A stretch of 43,043 nt of DNA, from the NCBI GenBank assembly GCA_023248735.1, contig JAHFDY010000009.1:1-43043 (forward strand), written 5' to 3'. The notes beneath the pieces were generated by a model that was given only the letters and a program-made list of their open reading frames with translations, did not search any database and was not told where the DNA came from. Source of the stretch: Myxococcales bacterium (lineage in GTDB: Bacteria; Myxococcota_A; Polyangia; Polyangiales; Polyangiaceae). The translations under genes and the position numbers were made by a program. Of the stretch, positions 23,502-30,975 are shown in pieces (within the stretch, counting starts at the first letter, position 1; every line of letters begins with the position of its first letter).

Positions 23502-23600
23502 CTACTTCGACGCTGCCTTTTCCTTCTTCTTCTTTTGCTTCTCTGCAGTGGTGAGTTTTGGCTTGTTCGTCTTCTTCGGCTTCTCTTGACCCTTGGCCAT
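23502..23600 (-). CDS. Lys-rich 32-residue protein
   Basis: An ATG at 23600 with GAGG about 8 bases upstream opens a 32-codon frame: MAKGQEKPKKTNKPK then LTTAEKQKKKKEKAASK. Half of the residues are Lys or Arg-like and there are no Cys, aromatics or hydrophobic stretch, so the product should be a soluble, disordered, nucleic-acid-binding-like peptide. Codons are ordered, with Lys mostly as AAG. The length, good ribosome site and following hairpin argue that it is real rather than chance. Similar short Lys-rich proteins exist in other bacteria, but I cannot name a family. It is 95 bases downstream of the YHYH gene's end and might be read on its own or with it. Confidence 0.6.
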   Translation of the reverse strand: MAKGQEKPKKTNKPKLTTAEKQKKKKEKAASK

Positions 23601-23694
23601 GGCGAACCTCATTGCGTTCGAGGACGTGAGTGTCCTGGACCCGATGATAGAAGGATTGCGCGTGCGAGCGACAACAAACGCGCGCGGGATTGAG

Positions 23695-24615
23695 TCAATT
23701 GCAGGTCGTGTAGTACTGAATTTCGGGCGTGAATTTGCGCGGGTTGCTCGTCCACTTCGTCGGGCAAAGATGCACGTGGTACCGATTGGTCAGGAGCGTT
23801 TGATTGTTGTTGTCGATGATGTCGTGGGCGTGCCCGTTTTGCGCGTCAAAACCGGTAAGTATGGGGGTCGCGCCACTGAGTTCCGTGCATCCCATAACCA
23901 GCGTGCCATCGCACATCATGCCGTAGAGTTCGATAGTCGCGGTGCCGGGTTCCGTTGCGGTTGTGAATCCGAGCTTTGAGAGCACCTGAAGCGGACCCTT
24001 CGTCGTCGTGTGGTAGTGGTAGTTGCCGGTCATCTCGGGGTGACCATTGTAATCGTCGAAGGTGTATTTCTCGTTTTCGATGTCGTCGCCCGGGGCGGCG
24101 AGCGGATTGAACATGATGACGCTATTGATGGCGACACCCGCAGAACCCATTTTGTATTCCTGACTCGACGTTCCCACGACACCATCGATGAGCCCCGAGG
24201 TAATCGTGAGGTTGCTCTTCGCCGTCGGTGTTAGCGGAACGTTGAACGTGACCGACTGCACCTTGATCGTGTTCGGATTCGGGCTGTATTGATTGCCGCG
24301 GCTCGTGTCGAAGGATGCGTAGTTCGTGCTCGCGGGGCCGTAGTAGTACGTCTTGTAGGGGGGCTGACCTTTGGTTGATATCACCAAGTTGCTTCCGTTG
24401 ACGCTGAGGTCCGTGCACCGGAAGTAGGTCTTGTAAAAGGCGGGCACGGTCGCGCCAACCGTTGCACTGCATGTGTCAAGCAGGGATGTTCCCGCGTCGA
24501 CGCTTGCCTCGGCGCCAACATCGGCGGACGCATCAGCGGAGCCGCCGTCAGCACCAGTGGGTGTCCCCGAGCAAGCGCACAGCATCAAACCGACGAGCGC
24601 GTGTTGGATTCGCAT
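23695..24615 (-). CDS. Secreted YHYH-domain lipoprotein
   Basis: 306 residues from the ATG at 24615; a longer frame to 24870 is not leader-like. Lipobox-like CAC or MLCAC near residues 11-15, then a 35-residue Asp/Ser/Gly/Ala linker (GADGGSADASADVGAEASVD). The body has the YHYH-family signatures: VAINSVIMFNPLAAPGDDIENEKYTFDDYNGHPEMTGNYHYHTT (middle), DAQNGHAHDII and RYHVHLCPTKW near the end. The name comes from the YHYH motif, here NYHYH. Clustered His could bind metal. Function is not known in the family. Location would be the outer or periplasmic membrane face. It is divergent from the sigma factor gene across 217 bp and could be its target. Confidence 0.85.
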   Translation of the reverse strand: MRIQHALVGLMLCACSGTPTGADGGSADASADVGAEASVDAGTSLLDTCSATVGATVPAFYKTYFRCTDLSVNGSNLVISTKGQPPYKTYYYGPASTNYASFDTSRGNQYSPNPNTIKVQSVTFNVPLTPTAKSNLTITSGLIDGVVGTSSQEYKMGSAGVAINSVIMFNPLAAPGDDIENEKYTFDDYNGHPEMTGNYHYHTTTKGPLQVLSKLGFTTATEPGTATIELYGMMCDGTLVMGCTELSGATPILTGFDAQNGHAHDIIDNNNQTLLTNRYHVHLCPTKWTSNPRKFTPEIQYYTTCN

Positions 24616-24832
24616 GCAACGAGTATCGGCCGTTTGTCCAAGATCATGCCAAAAAATGGGAAGCATCGCTATTGATGGGCGATCTGAACAAAAATGCGCC
24701 CACACGAAAAATCGTTTGTCCCAATCATGCGTCTCACCGGCACTAGGGGGACAGATGAGGGTTCTATCAATGCCTCCTGCGGCAAACTGTGCTCTAGCGG
24801 AGTCTGCTGATGGACAGGTCGACGGTAGGGCC

Positions 24833-25423
24833 ATGGTCCTTCTTCCGACCGTGACAACGGACGCCGACATCGTTTCGCGCGTGCGCGCGGGCGATGCTCG
24901 AGGTGCAATCGCGCTTTGTGCGCGACACTACGGCTCGCCCGTGTCGCGGTTGTGTTTCGCGATGTTCGGAACCCAATCCGACGCGGAAGAGGCAACGCAA
25001 GAGACGTTCCTTGCTGCGTACGACGGTATGGATTCGTTTCGCGGTGAGGGCTCGGTGAAGTCGTGGCTCTTCGGCATCGCTCGACGTGTTTGCGCGCGTC
25101 GCATCGAAGTACGAGCGCGCCAAGTGAGGCGTCTTGCCTTGCTCCGCAATGAGGAATCAACGGGCGTTGGGGTCGACGTTGCGTATGAGAACGCGAGGCG
25201 CGGTGAACAGGTGCGCGACGCGCTGGGCGATCTCCGCCCGACTGAACGTGAGGCCGTTCTCCTTCGTTACGTTTCTGAGCTGACCGTGCGCGAGGTGGGA
25301 GAAGCGTGCGGTATCGAAGAGGCCGCTGCTCGCAAGCGCATCGGCCGGGCGCTCGTGCGCCTTCGTGAACGGGTGATAGAGCGCGAGACATCGACAGCTA
25401 AGGCCAAGGCAGGACGCACATGA
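24833..25423 (+). CDS. ECF-type RNA polymerase sigma-70 factor
   Basis: 196 residues from the ATG at 24833 (MVLLPTVTTDADIVSRVRAGD), which has a G-rich stretch close upstream; starts at 24755 or 24770 are possible. Region 2 reads CARHYGSPVSRLCFAMFGTQSDAEEATQETFLAAYDGMDSFRGEGSVKSWLFGIARRVCARR, and region 4 is ALGDLRPTEREAVLLRYVSELTVREVGEACGIEEAAARKRIGRALVRLRERV. Both are intact and no extra C-terminal domain is seen. It should direct polymerase to a set of extracytoplasmic-stress-type promoters. The stop codon overlaps the next start as ATGA, so it is made in fixed ratio with the membrane anti-sigma fusion that presumably holds it inactive. Confidence 0.93.
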   Translation: MVLLPTVTTDADIVSRVRAGDARGAIALCARHYGSPVSRLCFAMFGTQSDAEEATQETFLAAYDGMDSFRGEGSVKSWLFGIARRVCARRIEVRARQVRRLALLRNEESTGVGVDVAYENARRGEQVRDALGDLRPTEREAVLLRYVSELTVREVGEACGIEEAAARKRIGRALVRLRERVIERETSTAKAKAGRT

Positions 25424-28400
25424 CAACCACGAATGAACAAGACTGCGAACGCGTACTCGACTTTCTCGCGGAAGCCGTCGATGGCGAGCTAGCGGAATCG
25501 AGTGCGGAGCACGTTTCTTCGTGCGATGCATGCCGGGACCTCGTCCACGATGCGCGATGCGCGCTTGAATGGGTGCAACGTGCCCCCGACGGCTTCGTTG
25601 CGCCGAGCGATCTCGAGGCTCGCATTCTTGCCGCAATCGACGCGCGTCCGAGCGCACGTACCGTGGAGGCAACGCCGACAGCAGTACTTGCCGCACTGCC
25701 TCCGTCCTTTAGCCCAGTTGTGCCGGAAAGTCGGGCGGCGTCAAATAAGGCAAGCGCGTTGACAATGCGGCGCCGCGCTTCCGTTGCGTTCGCGATTGCG
25801 GCGGCGGTCACTGGTTTGGGCGTGTGGCGATACCGACAGGAGCCGACCGCGGAGCTTGCAACGTCCCCCTGGAAGGGAATCGTTGCTGACGTGAGCGGCG
25901 CGGAAAGTGGAATCGCACTCGTTGATGCAAACGGTACGGAGACGCCGTTGAGAAAAGGCGAAACCATAGCGGCGGGCGCGCGCGTGCGCACTGACATGCG
26001 AACACGCGCACGCGTTGCGCTCGACGACGGAAGCTCGATTGTGATCGATCGCGGAAGCGAGGTCGCTCTCTCGTTGAACAATGATCGCAGCGCGCGATTG
26101 AATCGTGGTGCAGCGGTCTTCGAATTCGCGAAAAGTACCGCTACCGTTCGAGCTGGGCGAGGCAAGGTCTCAAACGCGGGAGCCGCAAAAATAGCGCTCT
26201 CGGTTGCAGATGATCAAGTCGCTTCACTATCCGTCGCCCGTGGCGTGGTGAACACGAGCGGTGGTAACGGCGTGCTTTCACGGGTGAACGCCGGTGAGGG
26301 CGCGCTGATCACCGAGAAGGGCACGCGCATGGGGGGTGCGGGCCTCGCGCAGTCGTTCGGTTGGGCGGATCCCGATATCGATGCGAATGTGGAGGCGATG
26401 TCGGGGCTCGGTGAGCTGCGCGCGCGCATGCCTGGGGACAAGGGTGAAGGCGGCAAGGCGCTGAAGCTTGCGAAGCAGAACGTGAAGGTGCGCATCGCCG
26501 GGGAGATCGCACGCACGGAGGTTGAGCAGACGTTTGCGAGCGATGAGCCTCAAGTGCTAGAGGGCATCTTTCGGTTTCCACTTCCTCCGGATGCGCAGAT
26601 TGAGCGGCTCGCACTCGACGTCGACGGCAAGCTCGAAGAAGGCGCATTCGTCGACAAGGACAAGGGCAAAGCGATTTGGCGCGGCGTCCTTTTCAATGCG
26701 ACGCCAAAGCCCGAGCACAAGCCGCTCGAAGAGTGGATCTGGGTTCCAGGTCCGTGGCGGGATCCGGCGCTTCTTGAGTGGCGCGCGGGCGGACGCATGG
26801 AGTTGCGTATTTTTCCGATTCCAGCGAAGGGGTCGCGACGTGTCGTGCTGGCATACACGCAGCACGTTCCGCAGTCGGCGGGAGTGAGGCGATACGTCTA
26901 TCCTCTCGCGCGCATCGGCGATGGAAAAGTTGCAGTCGACGATTTCGGACTCGACGTGCGCGTCATCGGACACGACGTTTCCCGCGGCGTGCGGGTGCGC
27001 GGTTACGAAACGGAGTCGGCGGGTGAAAACGAGCGGAGCGGCGCGCGTCGCACCATGAGCAAACACGCATTTTCGCCGAGCGGCGACGTCGTCGTTGAAT
27101 ACGAAAAGAAGAGCGAGGGTGCGGCGACCACGTATGCGTACAAGCCGGCGGGAGCGGAGGCTTCCTACGTTGCGCTGACCCTGTCTCCACCGTTGCCGCG
27201 CGTCGCAGATGACGTTCCGAGGACCCAGGTCCTTATCGTCGATTCAAGTCGTTCGATGGTGGGTGAGCGATACACGCGCGCAAGTGCGCTTGCGGCCCGG
27301 GTCATCGAGGAGCTAGACCCACGCGACAAGTTCGTGGTGCTTGCATGCGATATTGCATGTGTGCCTCACGCGCTCACCGCGGGCGTTCCCTCGAAAACGG
27401 AAGCCGAGAAAGTACGTACGTTCCTGGCGGCTCGAACGGCAGACGGAGCGAGTAATTTGCTGGGCGCGATCGAGTCGGCAAGAAAGTTTACCAATGGCGA
27501 GCGCGTTCGCATTACGTACATTGGGGACGGGACGCCAACGATTGGCGCTCGCTTACCTGCGACGCTCGAAGCGGGCGTGAGGAAAGCTCTCGGCGAGGAT
27601 ACTCAAGTGACCGCGGTCCCGATTGGCGTCGATTCCGATACGACGGCACTCGCAGCTATTGCGCGTGGTGGCGGAGGAACGGTGGTGCCGTATCAAGCCG
27701 GCCAGCCGCTCGCGATGGCGGCTCTCGATGTTCTTGAGGCTACCTATGCGAATGCGCTGCGAGACGTAACCGTGGATCTCCCTGAAGGGCTCGTCGAAGT
27801 TGCGCCTTCGCGTGTCGGCACGCTCCGCGGTGGCCAAGAAGCGATGCTCGTTGCGCGGATGTCGGCGGCAGAAGTGACGGGTGTGGCGACGGTAAGGGGA
27901 ACATTGGCGGGTAAGTCTTGGTCAACTTCGTTTCCGATTGCGGTGCGTGCAACGTCCGAAGAAGGTAATGCCTTCGTTCCCCGTCTGTTCGCGTCAACGA
28001 CGATCGCGGAGCTCGAGCAGAAGCCGGGCGATGCTGATAAAGGTAAGATCGTTGACTTATCGAAGACGTTCTCGGTGCCGAGCCGACATACGTCGCTCAT
28101 CGTGCTCGAGAGCCCCGCGATGGCTTCCGCGTTTGGTGTCGAGCGTAGGGTGCCGGTTTCGTTGTGGTCCGGTGAAGCGGTGGCTGTAGCGGAAACGAAG
28201 GCCGATGGATCTGGCGCGTCCGGGACGACGTTTGACATGGACCCAGCGACGGGCGATGCGCGTCGAGACAAAGAGTCGTTATCCAAGAGCGCTAGGGCCA
28301 CAGAGGCTCCAATTGCGGCTCCGGCCCCGATGGCAGGCGCGATGCGGGGCGTGCCAATGAGTCCTGACGCGCCCGTGTTCGATGAGGTGCCTCCGCAGAC

Positions 28401-29283
28401 GCGCCGAATCGAAGAGCAGGATCCGCGACGCATATTTGATCCGAGGCGGGAACGCCGTCGCGGCGAGTGGCGGCGGATGCGTCGCGAATGGTACCGAACG
28501 GTTGCATTTAGCGATGGCGCTACGTTGCCCCGCGACCTCGAGACGAGGATTGTGAACGCGCGTGGTCAAGTGCTCGCCTCGCCCGATTCACGTGACAAGC
28601 TCGCATTGCTCTTTGGGTTCGTGGCGCAGCGGAGTTCGCTCTTCGATGCGCAAGACGTTCTCTCGGCATGGACCAAGCGCGACCCGACCGATCCTGATGC
28701 GACGGCACGCCGTGCGGAGCTTGCGGCGCGTGTTGGCGATCGGACGGCGGCGCTGCGCATTCAGACGGGGCTGCTCGAGAGCCGTCCTGATGACGTAGAC
28801 CTTGCGGATCGCCTCGGCGACGTGGCCCTGCGCGCAGGAGATAGTAAACTTGCGGAATCGCTCTACGCGGTACGCGGAGAATTACGACCTTTCGAGATGC
28901 GTCGTGCCGTGGCGTCGACGAAGGGAGGCGACCTTACGATCGATGCGCATTGGGACGGGGGCTTTGGCGCAGCGGGCGCCGATGTCGACTTTGCGCTGAT
29001 CGATCAGAAAGGTGTGCGGTGGTCGTGGCTGTCACCAAAGGGTGTGTCGGTCGTAGCCGATCCCTCGTCGATGAACAGTGAACGGCTGACCGTTGAGCAT
29101 CTCGCTGCTGGGACGTATCTGGTGGAGGCGACCCGTGGAAGCGGAAGTGGACTCGCCGTGGGTTCAGTAAAGGTAACTTCAAGTGGTCAGAATAAGACCT
29201 TCCCATTTCAGCTGAGCGGGCCGCGGGTGGTGGTTGGCACCGTCGAGATTCGGATGCAGTCGCGATTGGTGCCAGCGGATTGA
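25420..29283 (+). CDS. Giant anti-sigma/FecR/VIT/vWA/TPR-like membrane fusion protein
   Basis: 1287 residues, coupled by ATGA to the sigma gene. Domains in order: a zf-HC2-type anti-sigma zinc finger with H31, C35 and C38 (EHVSSCDACR); a Pro/Ala linker; one membrane span at about 117-136 (RRRASVAFAIAAAVTGLGVW); a FecR-like domain about 150-300 (RKGETIAAGARVRTDMRTRARVALDDGS); a VIT domain about 345-480 (VKVRIAGEIARTEVEQTF, VLEGIFRFPLPPDAQI); a von Willebrand A domain about 600-785 with the MIDAS start VDSSRSM at 607-613; an Arg-rich stretch about 995-1025; two or three TPR-like helical pairs about 1055-1155; and a final beta domain. The zinc finger should face the cytoplasm and bind the sigma factor, with everything after the span outside. 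VIT plus vWA is the inter-alpha-trypsin-inhibitor arrangement, usually involved in adhesion or complex formation. The joined architecture implies signal sensing by the ectodomain. No catalytic domain is seen. Confidence 0.9.
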   Translation: MTTTNEQDCERVLDFLAEAVDGELAESSAEHVSSCDACRDLVHDARCALEWVQRAPDGFVAPSDLEARILAAIDARPSARTVEATPTAVLAALPPSFSPVVPESRAASNKASALTMRRRASVAFAIAAAVTGLGVWRYRQEPTAELATSPWKGIVADVSGAESGIALVDANGTETPLRKGETIAAGARVRTDMRTRARVALDDGSSIVIDRGSEVALSLNNDRSARLNRGAAVFEFAKSTATVRAGRGKVSNAGAAKIALSVADDQVASLSVARGVVNTSGGNGVLSRVNAGEGALITEKGTRMGGAGLAQSFGWADPDIDANVEAMSGLGELRARMPGDKGEGGKALKLAKQNVKVRIAGEIARTEVEQTFASDEPQVLEGIFRFPLPPDAQIERLALDVDGKLEEGAFVDKDKGKAIWRGVLFNATPKPEHKPLEEWIWVPGPWRDPALLEWRAGGRMELRIFPIPAKGSRRVVLAYTQHVPQSAGVRRYVYPLARIGDGKVAVDDFGLDVRVIGHDVSRGVRVRGYETESAGENERSGARRTMSKHAFSPSGDVVVEYEKKSEGAATTYAYKPAGAEASYVALTLSPPLPRVADDVPRTQVLIVDSSRSMVGERYTRASALAARVIEELDPRDKFVVLACDIACVPHALTAGVPSKTEAEKVRTFLAARTADGASNLLGAIESARKFTNGERVRITYIGDGTPTIGARLPATLEAGVRKALGEDTQVTAVPIGVDSDTTALAAIARGGGGTVVPYQAGQPLAMAALDVLEATYANALRDVTVDLPEGLVEVAPSRVGTLRGGQEAMLVARMSAAEVTGVATVRGTLAGKSWSTSFPIAVRATSEEGNAFVPRLFASTTIAELEQKPGDADKGKIVDLSKTFSVPSRHTSLIVLESPAMASAFGVERRVPVSLWSGEAVAVAETKADGSGASGTTFDMDPATGDARRDKESLSKSARATEAPIAAPAPMAGAMRGVPMSPDAPVFDEVPPQTRRIEEQDPRRIFDPRRERRRGEWRRMRREWYRTVAFSDGATLPRDLETRIVNARGQVLASPDSRDKLALLFGFVAQRSSLFDAQDVLSAWTKRDPTDPDATARRAELAARVGDRTAALRIQTGLLESRPDDVDLADRLGDVALRAGDSKLAESLYAVRGELRPFEMRRAVASTKGGDLTIDAHWDGGFGAAGADVDFALIDQKGVRWSWLSPKGVSVVADPSSMNSERLTVEHLAAGTYLVEATRGSGSGLAVGSVKVTSSGQNKTFPFQLSGPRVVVGTVEIRMQSRLVPAD

Positions 29284-29287
29284 CGAA

Positions 29288-30154
29288 CTAATCGTCTGCC
29301 GGACGTGTGAACGCGTAGTGGAGTTTGTTCGCGAGCCCCTGTGCTCGCCGTATGCCGCCGGCGACGCGGGCGACCTCAGCGATGATCATGTCGCGGAGAC
29401 ATTCTGGTTGCCGTGCAGGCAGCCCGTAGGCTGCGGGACGAAACGTCCGGGTGGCCGGCACCCACGTGCCGAAGATGCGGTCGAACACCACGAAGAAGCC
29501 ACCATAGTTGCTGTCCGATTCGGCGCGGACCGTCGAGTGATGTACGCGGTGCGCAGCGGGCGTGTAGATGAGGCCGCTCAGCGGTCCGAGGGACCAGGAT
29601 ACCTCTGTGTGGACGATGAACTGGTACAGCGCGACGAAGACGTAGAAGAAGCCTGCGATGGCAGGCGGGACACCCAACAGTACGAGCGGAACGCCGAAGA
29701 CGATCACGCCCATCGGCTGCTCACCCCACGACGAGCGCAGGCTGTCGAGTAGCGACAACTGGCGGGCGCTGTGGTGAGGCGCGTGCACACTCCAACCGAT
29801 GCGCGTCGCATGCAGCATGCGGTGGATGCAGTAGTACGCGAAGTCGGTGACGAACCACGCCATCGCCCACGGCCAGAATGAGTCCATCGGCAAAGTCCAC
29901 AGGCGGTAGGGCCATACCCGCCACAGGAGAGGCTGCAGCGCCGCTGTGACAAGGGTCGCCGACCCGCTGATTACGACAAACGCCATCATGCTCCAGCGTG
30001 CTTCGGCCCAGCTGTAGGGGCGGCGCTTCACGCAGTACCAAAGCCCCTCGAACACGAGCCAACCCGCGACCCACGCGGCGATACCGGCGACCAACCGAGG
30101 CGACGAGCGGACGAACTCGAGGGTGTTGTTGGAATCAGGCAAGGCGGCCTCCAT
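29288..30154 (-). CDS. Sterol desaturase / fatty acid hydroxylase family membrane enzyme (second copy)
   Basis: 288 residues from the ATG at 30154 (MEAALPDSNN), with GGAA about 9 bases before it; the open frame extends to 30223. Di-iron His motifs: HRMLH (Hx3H), HAPHHS (Hx2HH), HTEVSW and HRVHHS (Hx2HH), in the family order. Hydrophobic spans include LVAGIAAWVAGWLVFEGLWYCV, WAMAWFVTDFAYYC and VPLVLLGVPPAIAGFFYVFVALY. The protein therefore looks complete and active. Beyond the His motifs it has little resemblance to the copy at 16953-17828, so it is probably a separate paralogue with another substrate. It is convergent with the giant fusion gene (4-base gap) and divergent from the toxin-antitoxin operon. 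Confidence 0.9.
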   Translation of the reverse strand: MEAALPDSNNTLEFVRSSPRLVAGIAAWVAGWLVFEGLWYCVKRRPYSWAEARWSMMAFVVISGSATLVTAALQPLLWRVWPYRLWTLPMDSFWPWAMAWFVTDFAYYCIHRMLHATRIGWSVHAPHHSARQLSLLDSLRSSWGEQPMGVIVFGVPLVLLGVPPAIAGFFYVFVALYQFIVHTEVSWSLGPLSGLIYTPAAHRVHHSTVRAESDSNYGGFFVVFDRIFGTWVPATRTFRPAAYGLPARQPECLRDMIIAEVARVAGGIRRAQGLANKLHYAFTRPADD

Positions 30155-30251
30155 CTTCAGTTCCAAATAGGAATCGTTCACGCAGACTGACACCGCGACA
30201 TGCCATGCCTGGACGATAGCCAAACGCAGGCCGAGCGATCAAGGTAGTCGT

Positions 30252-30282
30252 GCGCAAGCAAGGAAGCCGCCCTCGCTTGCGC
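30252..30282. repeat. 8-bp inverted repeat in the intergenic region
   Basis: GCGCAAGC (30252-30259) pairs with GCTTGCGC (30275-30282) across a 15-base loop. It lies between the divergent desaturase and antitoxin genes and has no T-run. Could be a hairpin or a protein site. Confidence 0.25.
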
Positions 30283-30322
30283 GCATGACAAAGTGACCCC
30301 CGAAGCGATGATTTCGAGCCCC

Positions 30323-30359
30323 TTGCGCGTGCCCATATATCTGATATTTTATCAGATAT
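30323..30359 (+). promoter_or_regulatory. Promoter and palindromic operator of the toxin-antitoxin operon
   Basis: A perfect inverted repeat, ATATCTGATA-TTT-TATCAGATAT, spans 30337-30359 and includes the A and T of the antitoxin's ATG (30358-30360). A possible -35 TTGCGC (30323-30328) and -10 TATTTT (30345-30350), 16 bases apart, would start RNA near 30357, giving a leaderless message. Binding by the antitoxin, alone or with toxin, would block this promoter, as in other such modules. The AT-rich block stands out from its GC-rich surroundings. Confidence 0.65.
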
Positions 30360-30585
30360 GAACACGACGGTAACAACGCTGCTGAGAGAATTCCCTAAGA
30401 TCCGGCGCGCGGCGATGCGTGGCGAACGAGTGGTCGTGAAAACACGGGCCGGCAATTTGATTCTCACGCGCGAGAAGGATCCCGAGGCTCCCCTTTTTGG
30501 ATGCCTGTCCGACATGGCAACCGACAATGGCCTTGAAGCGGACGAGTTTGCCATCTCCATGAAAGTCTGGAACCTCAAGAAGTGA
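30358..30585 (+). CDS. Antitoxin, Phd/YefM-like
   Basis: 75 residues. The N-terminal part (NTTVTTLLREFPKIRRAAMRGERVVVKTRAGNLILTREK) has the alpha-beta layout of the Phd/YefM DNA-binding fold: helix, then KIRRAAMRGERVVV and a strand VKTRAGNLILT. The C-terminal tail (FGCLSDMATDNGLEADEFAISMKVWNLKK) would wrap the toxin. It partners the PIN-domain gene, which starts 4 bases before this stop (GTGA overlap). A 23-bp palindrome overlaps its start codon, so autorepression is expected. The family call is by layout; another short antitoxin family is possible. Confidence 0.72.
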   Translation: MNTTVTTLLREFPKIRRAAMRGERVVVKTRAGNLILTREKDPEAPLFGCLSDMATDNGLEADEFAISMKVWNLKK

Positions 30586-30959
30586 AGTTCTTGGTCGATA
30601 CGCACGCTGCATTCTGGCTCGCAATTGGGAGCAAGAAGCTCGGCCCGCGAGCGCAGAGAAAGCTGAGATCGGCGAAGCCTGGCGATGTTGCAACTTCGGA
30701 CATCACACTCTTCGAGCTCGCAGTGCTCGAAGGTCGTGGGCGCATCTCGTTTGACCGCGCCTTTCTTCGGGACCTTGCGCAGAGACTCGTTGTGCTTCCG
30801 ATTGACCCAGAAGTCGCGTCCGTCGCCGCTTCAGTTGCCATGCCACAAGGCGATCCGTTCGACCGCATCATCGTTGCCACCGCGCTTCATCACGGGCTCA
30901 CCCTAGTCACCAAGGACGAGCACATTTCCAAGAGCGGTCTCGTCCCGACGATCTGGTGA
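30582..30959 (+). CDS. PIN-domain toxin ribonuclease, VapC type
   Basis: 125 residues from a GTG at 30582 that overlaps the antitoxin stop. PIN-domain acidic residues are all visible: D6 in FLVDTHAAFWL, E45 in ITLFELAVL, D91 and D94 in GDPFDRIIVATAL, and D112 in LVTKDEHI. These form the metal site that cleaves RNA, often tRNA or rRNA, in VapC toxins. The length is typical and nothing is missing, so it is probably functional. It lies downstream of a single palindromic operator and no other gene follows on this strand. The pairing of a PIN toxin with a Phd-like antitoxin is a known alternative to VapB. Confidence 0.9.
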   Translation: MKFLVDTHAAFWLAIGSKKLGPRAQRKLRSAKPGDVATSDITLFELAVLEGRGRISFDRAFLRDLAQRLVVLPIDPEVASVAASVAMPQGDPFDRIIVATALHHGLTLVTKDEHISKSGLVPTIW

Positions 30960-30975
30960 TTCACTGCCGCGGTGC

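Noticed and set aside
24473..24832. N-terminal extension of the sigma factor
   Set aside because: The stretch is antisense to the YHYH leader and not sigma-like; ECF factors begin close to DADIVSRVRAGD.
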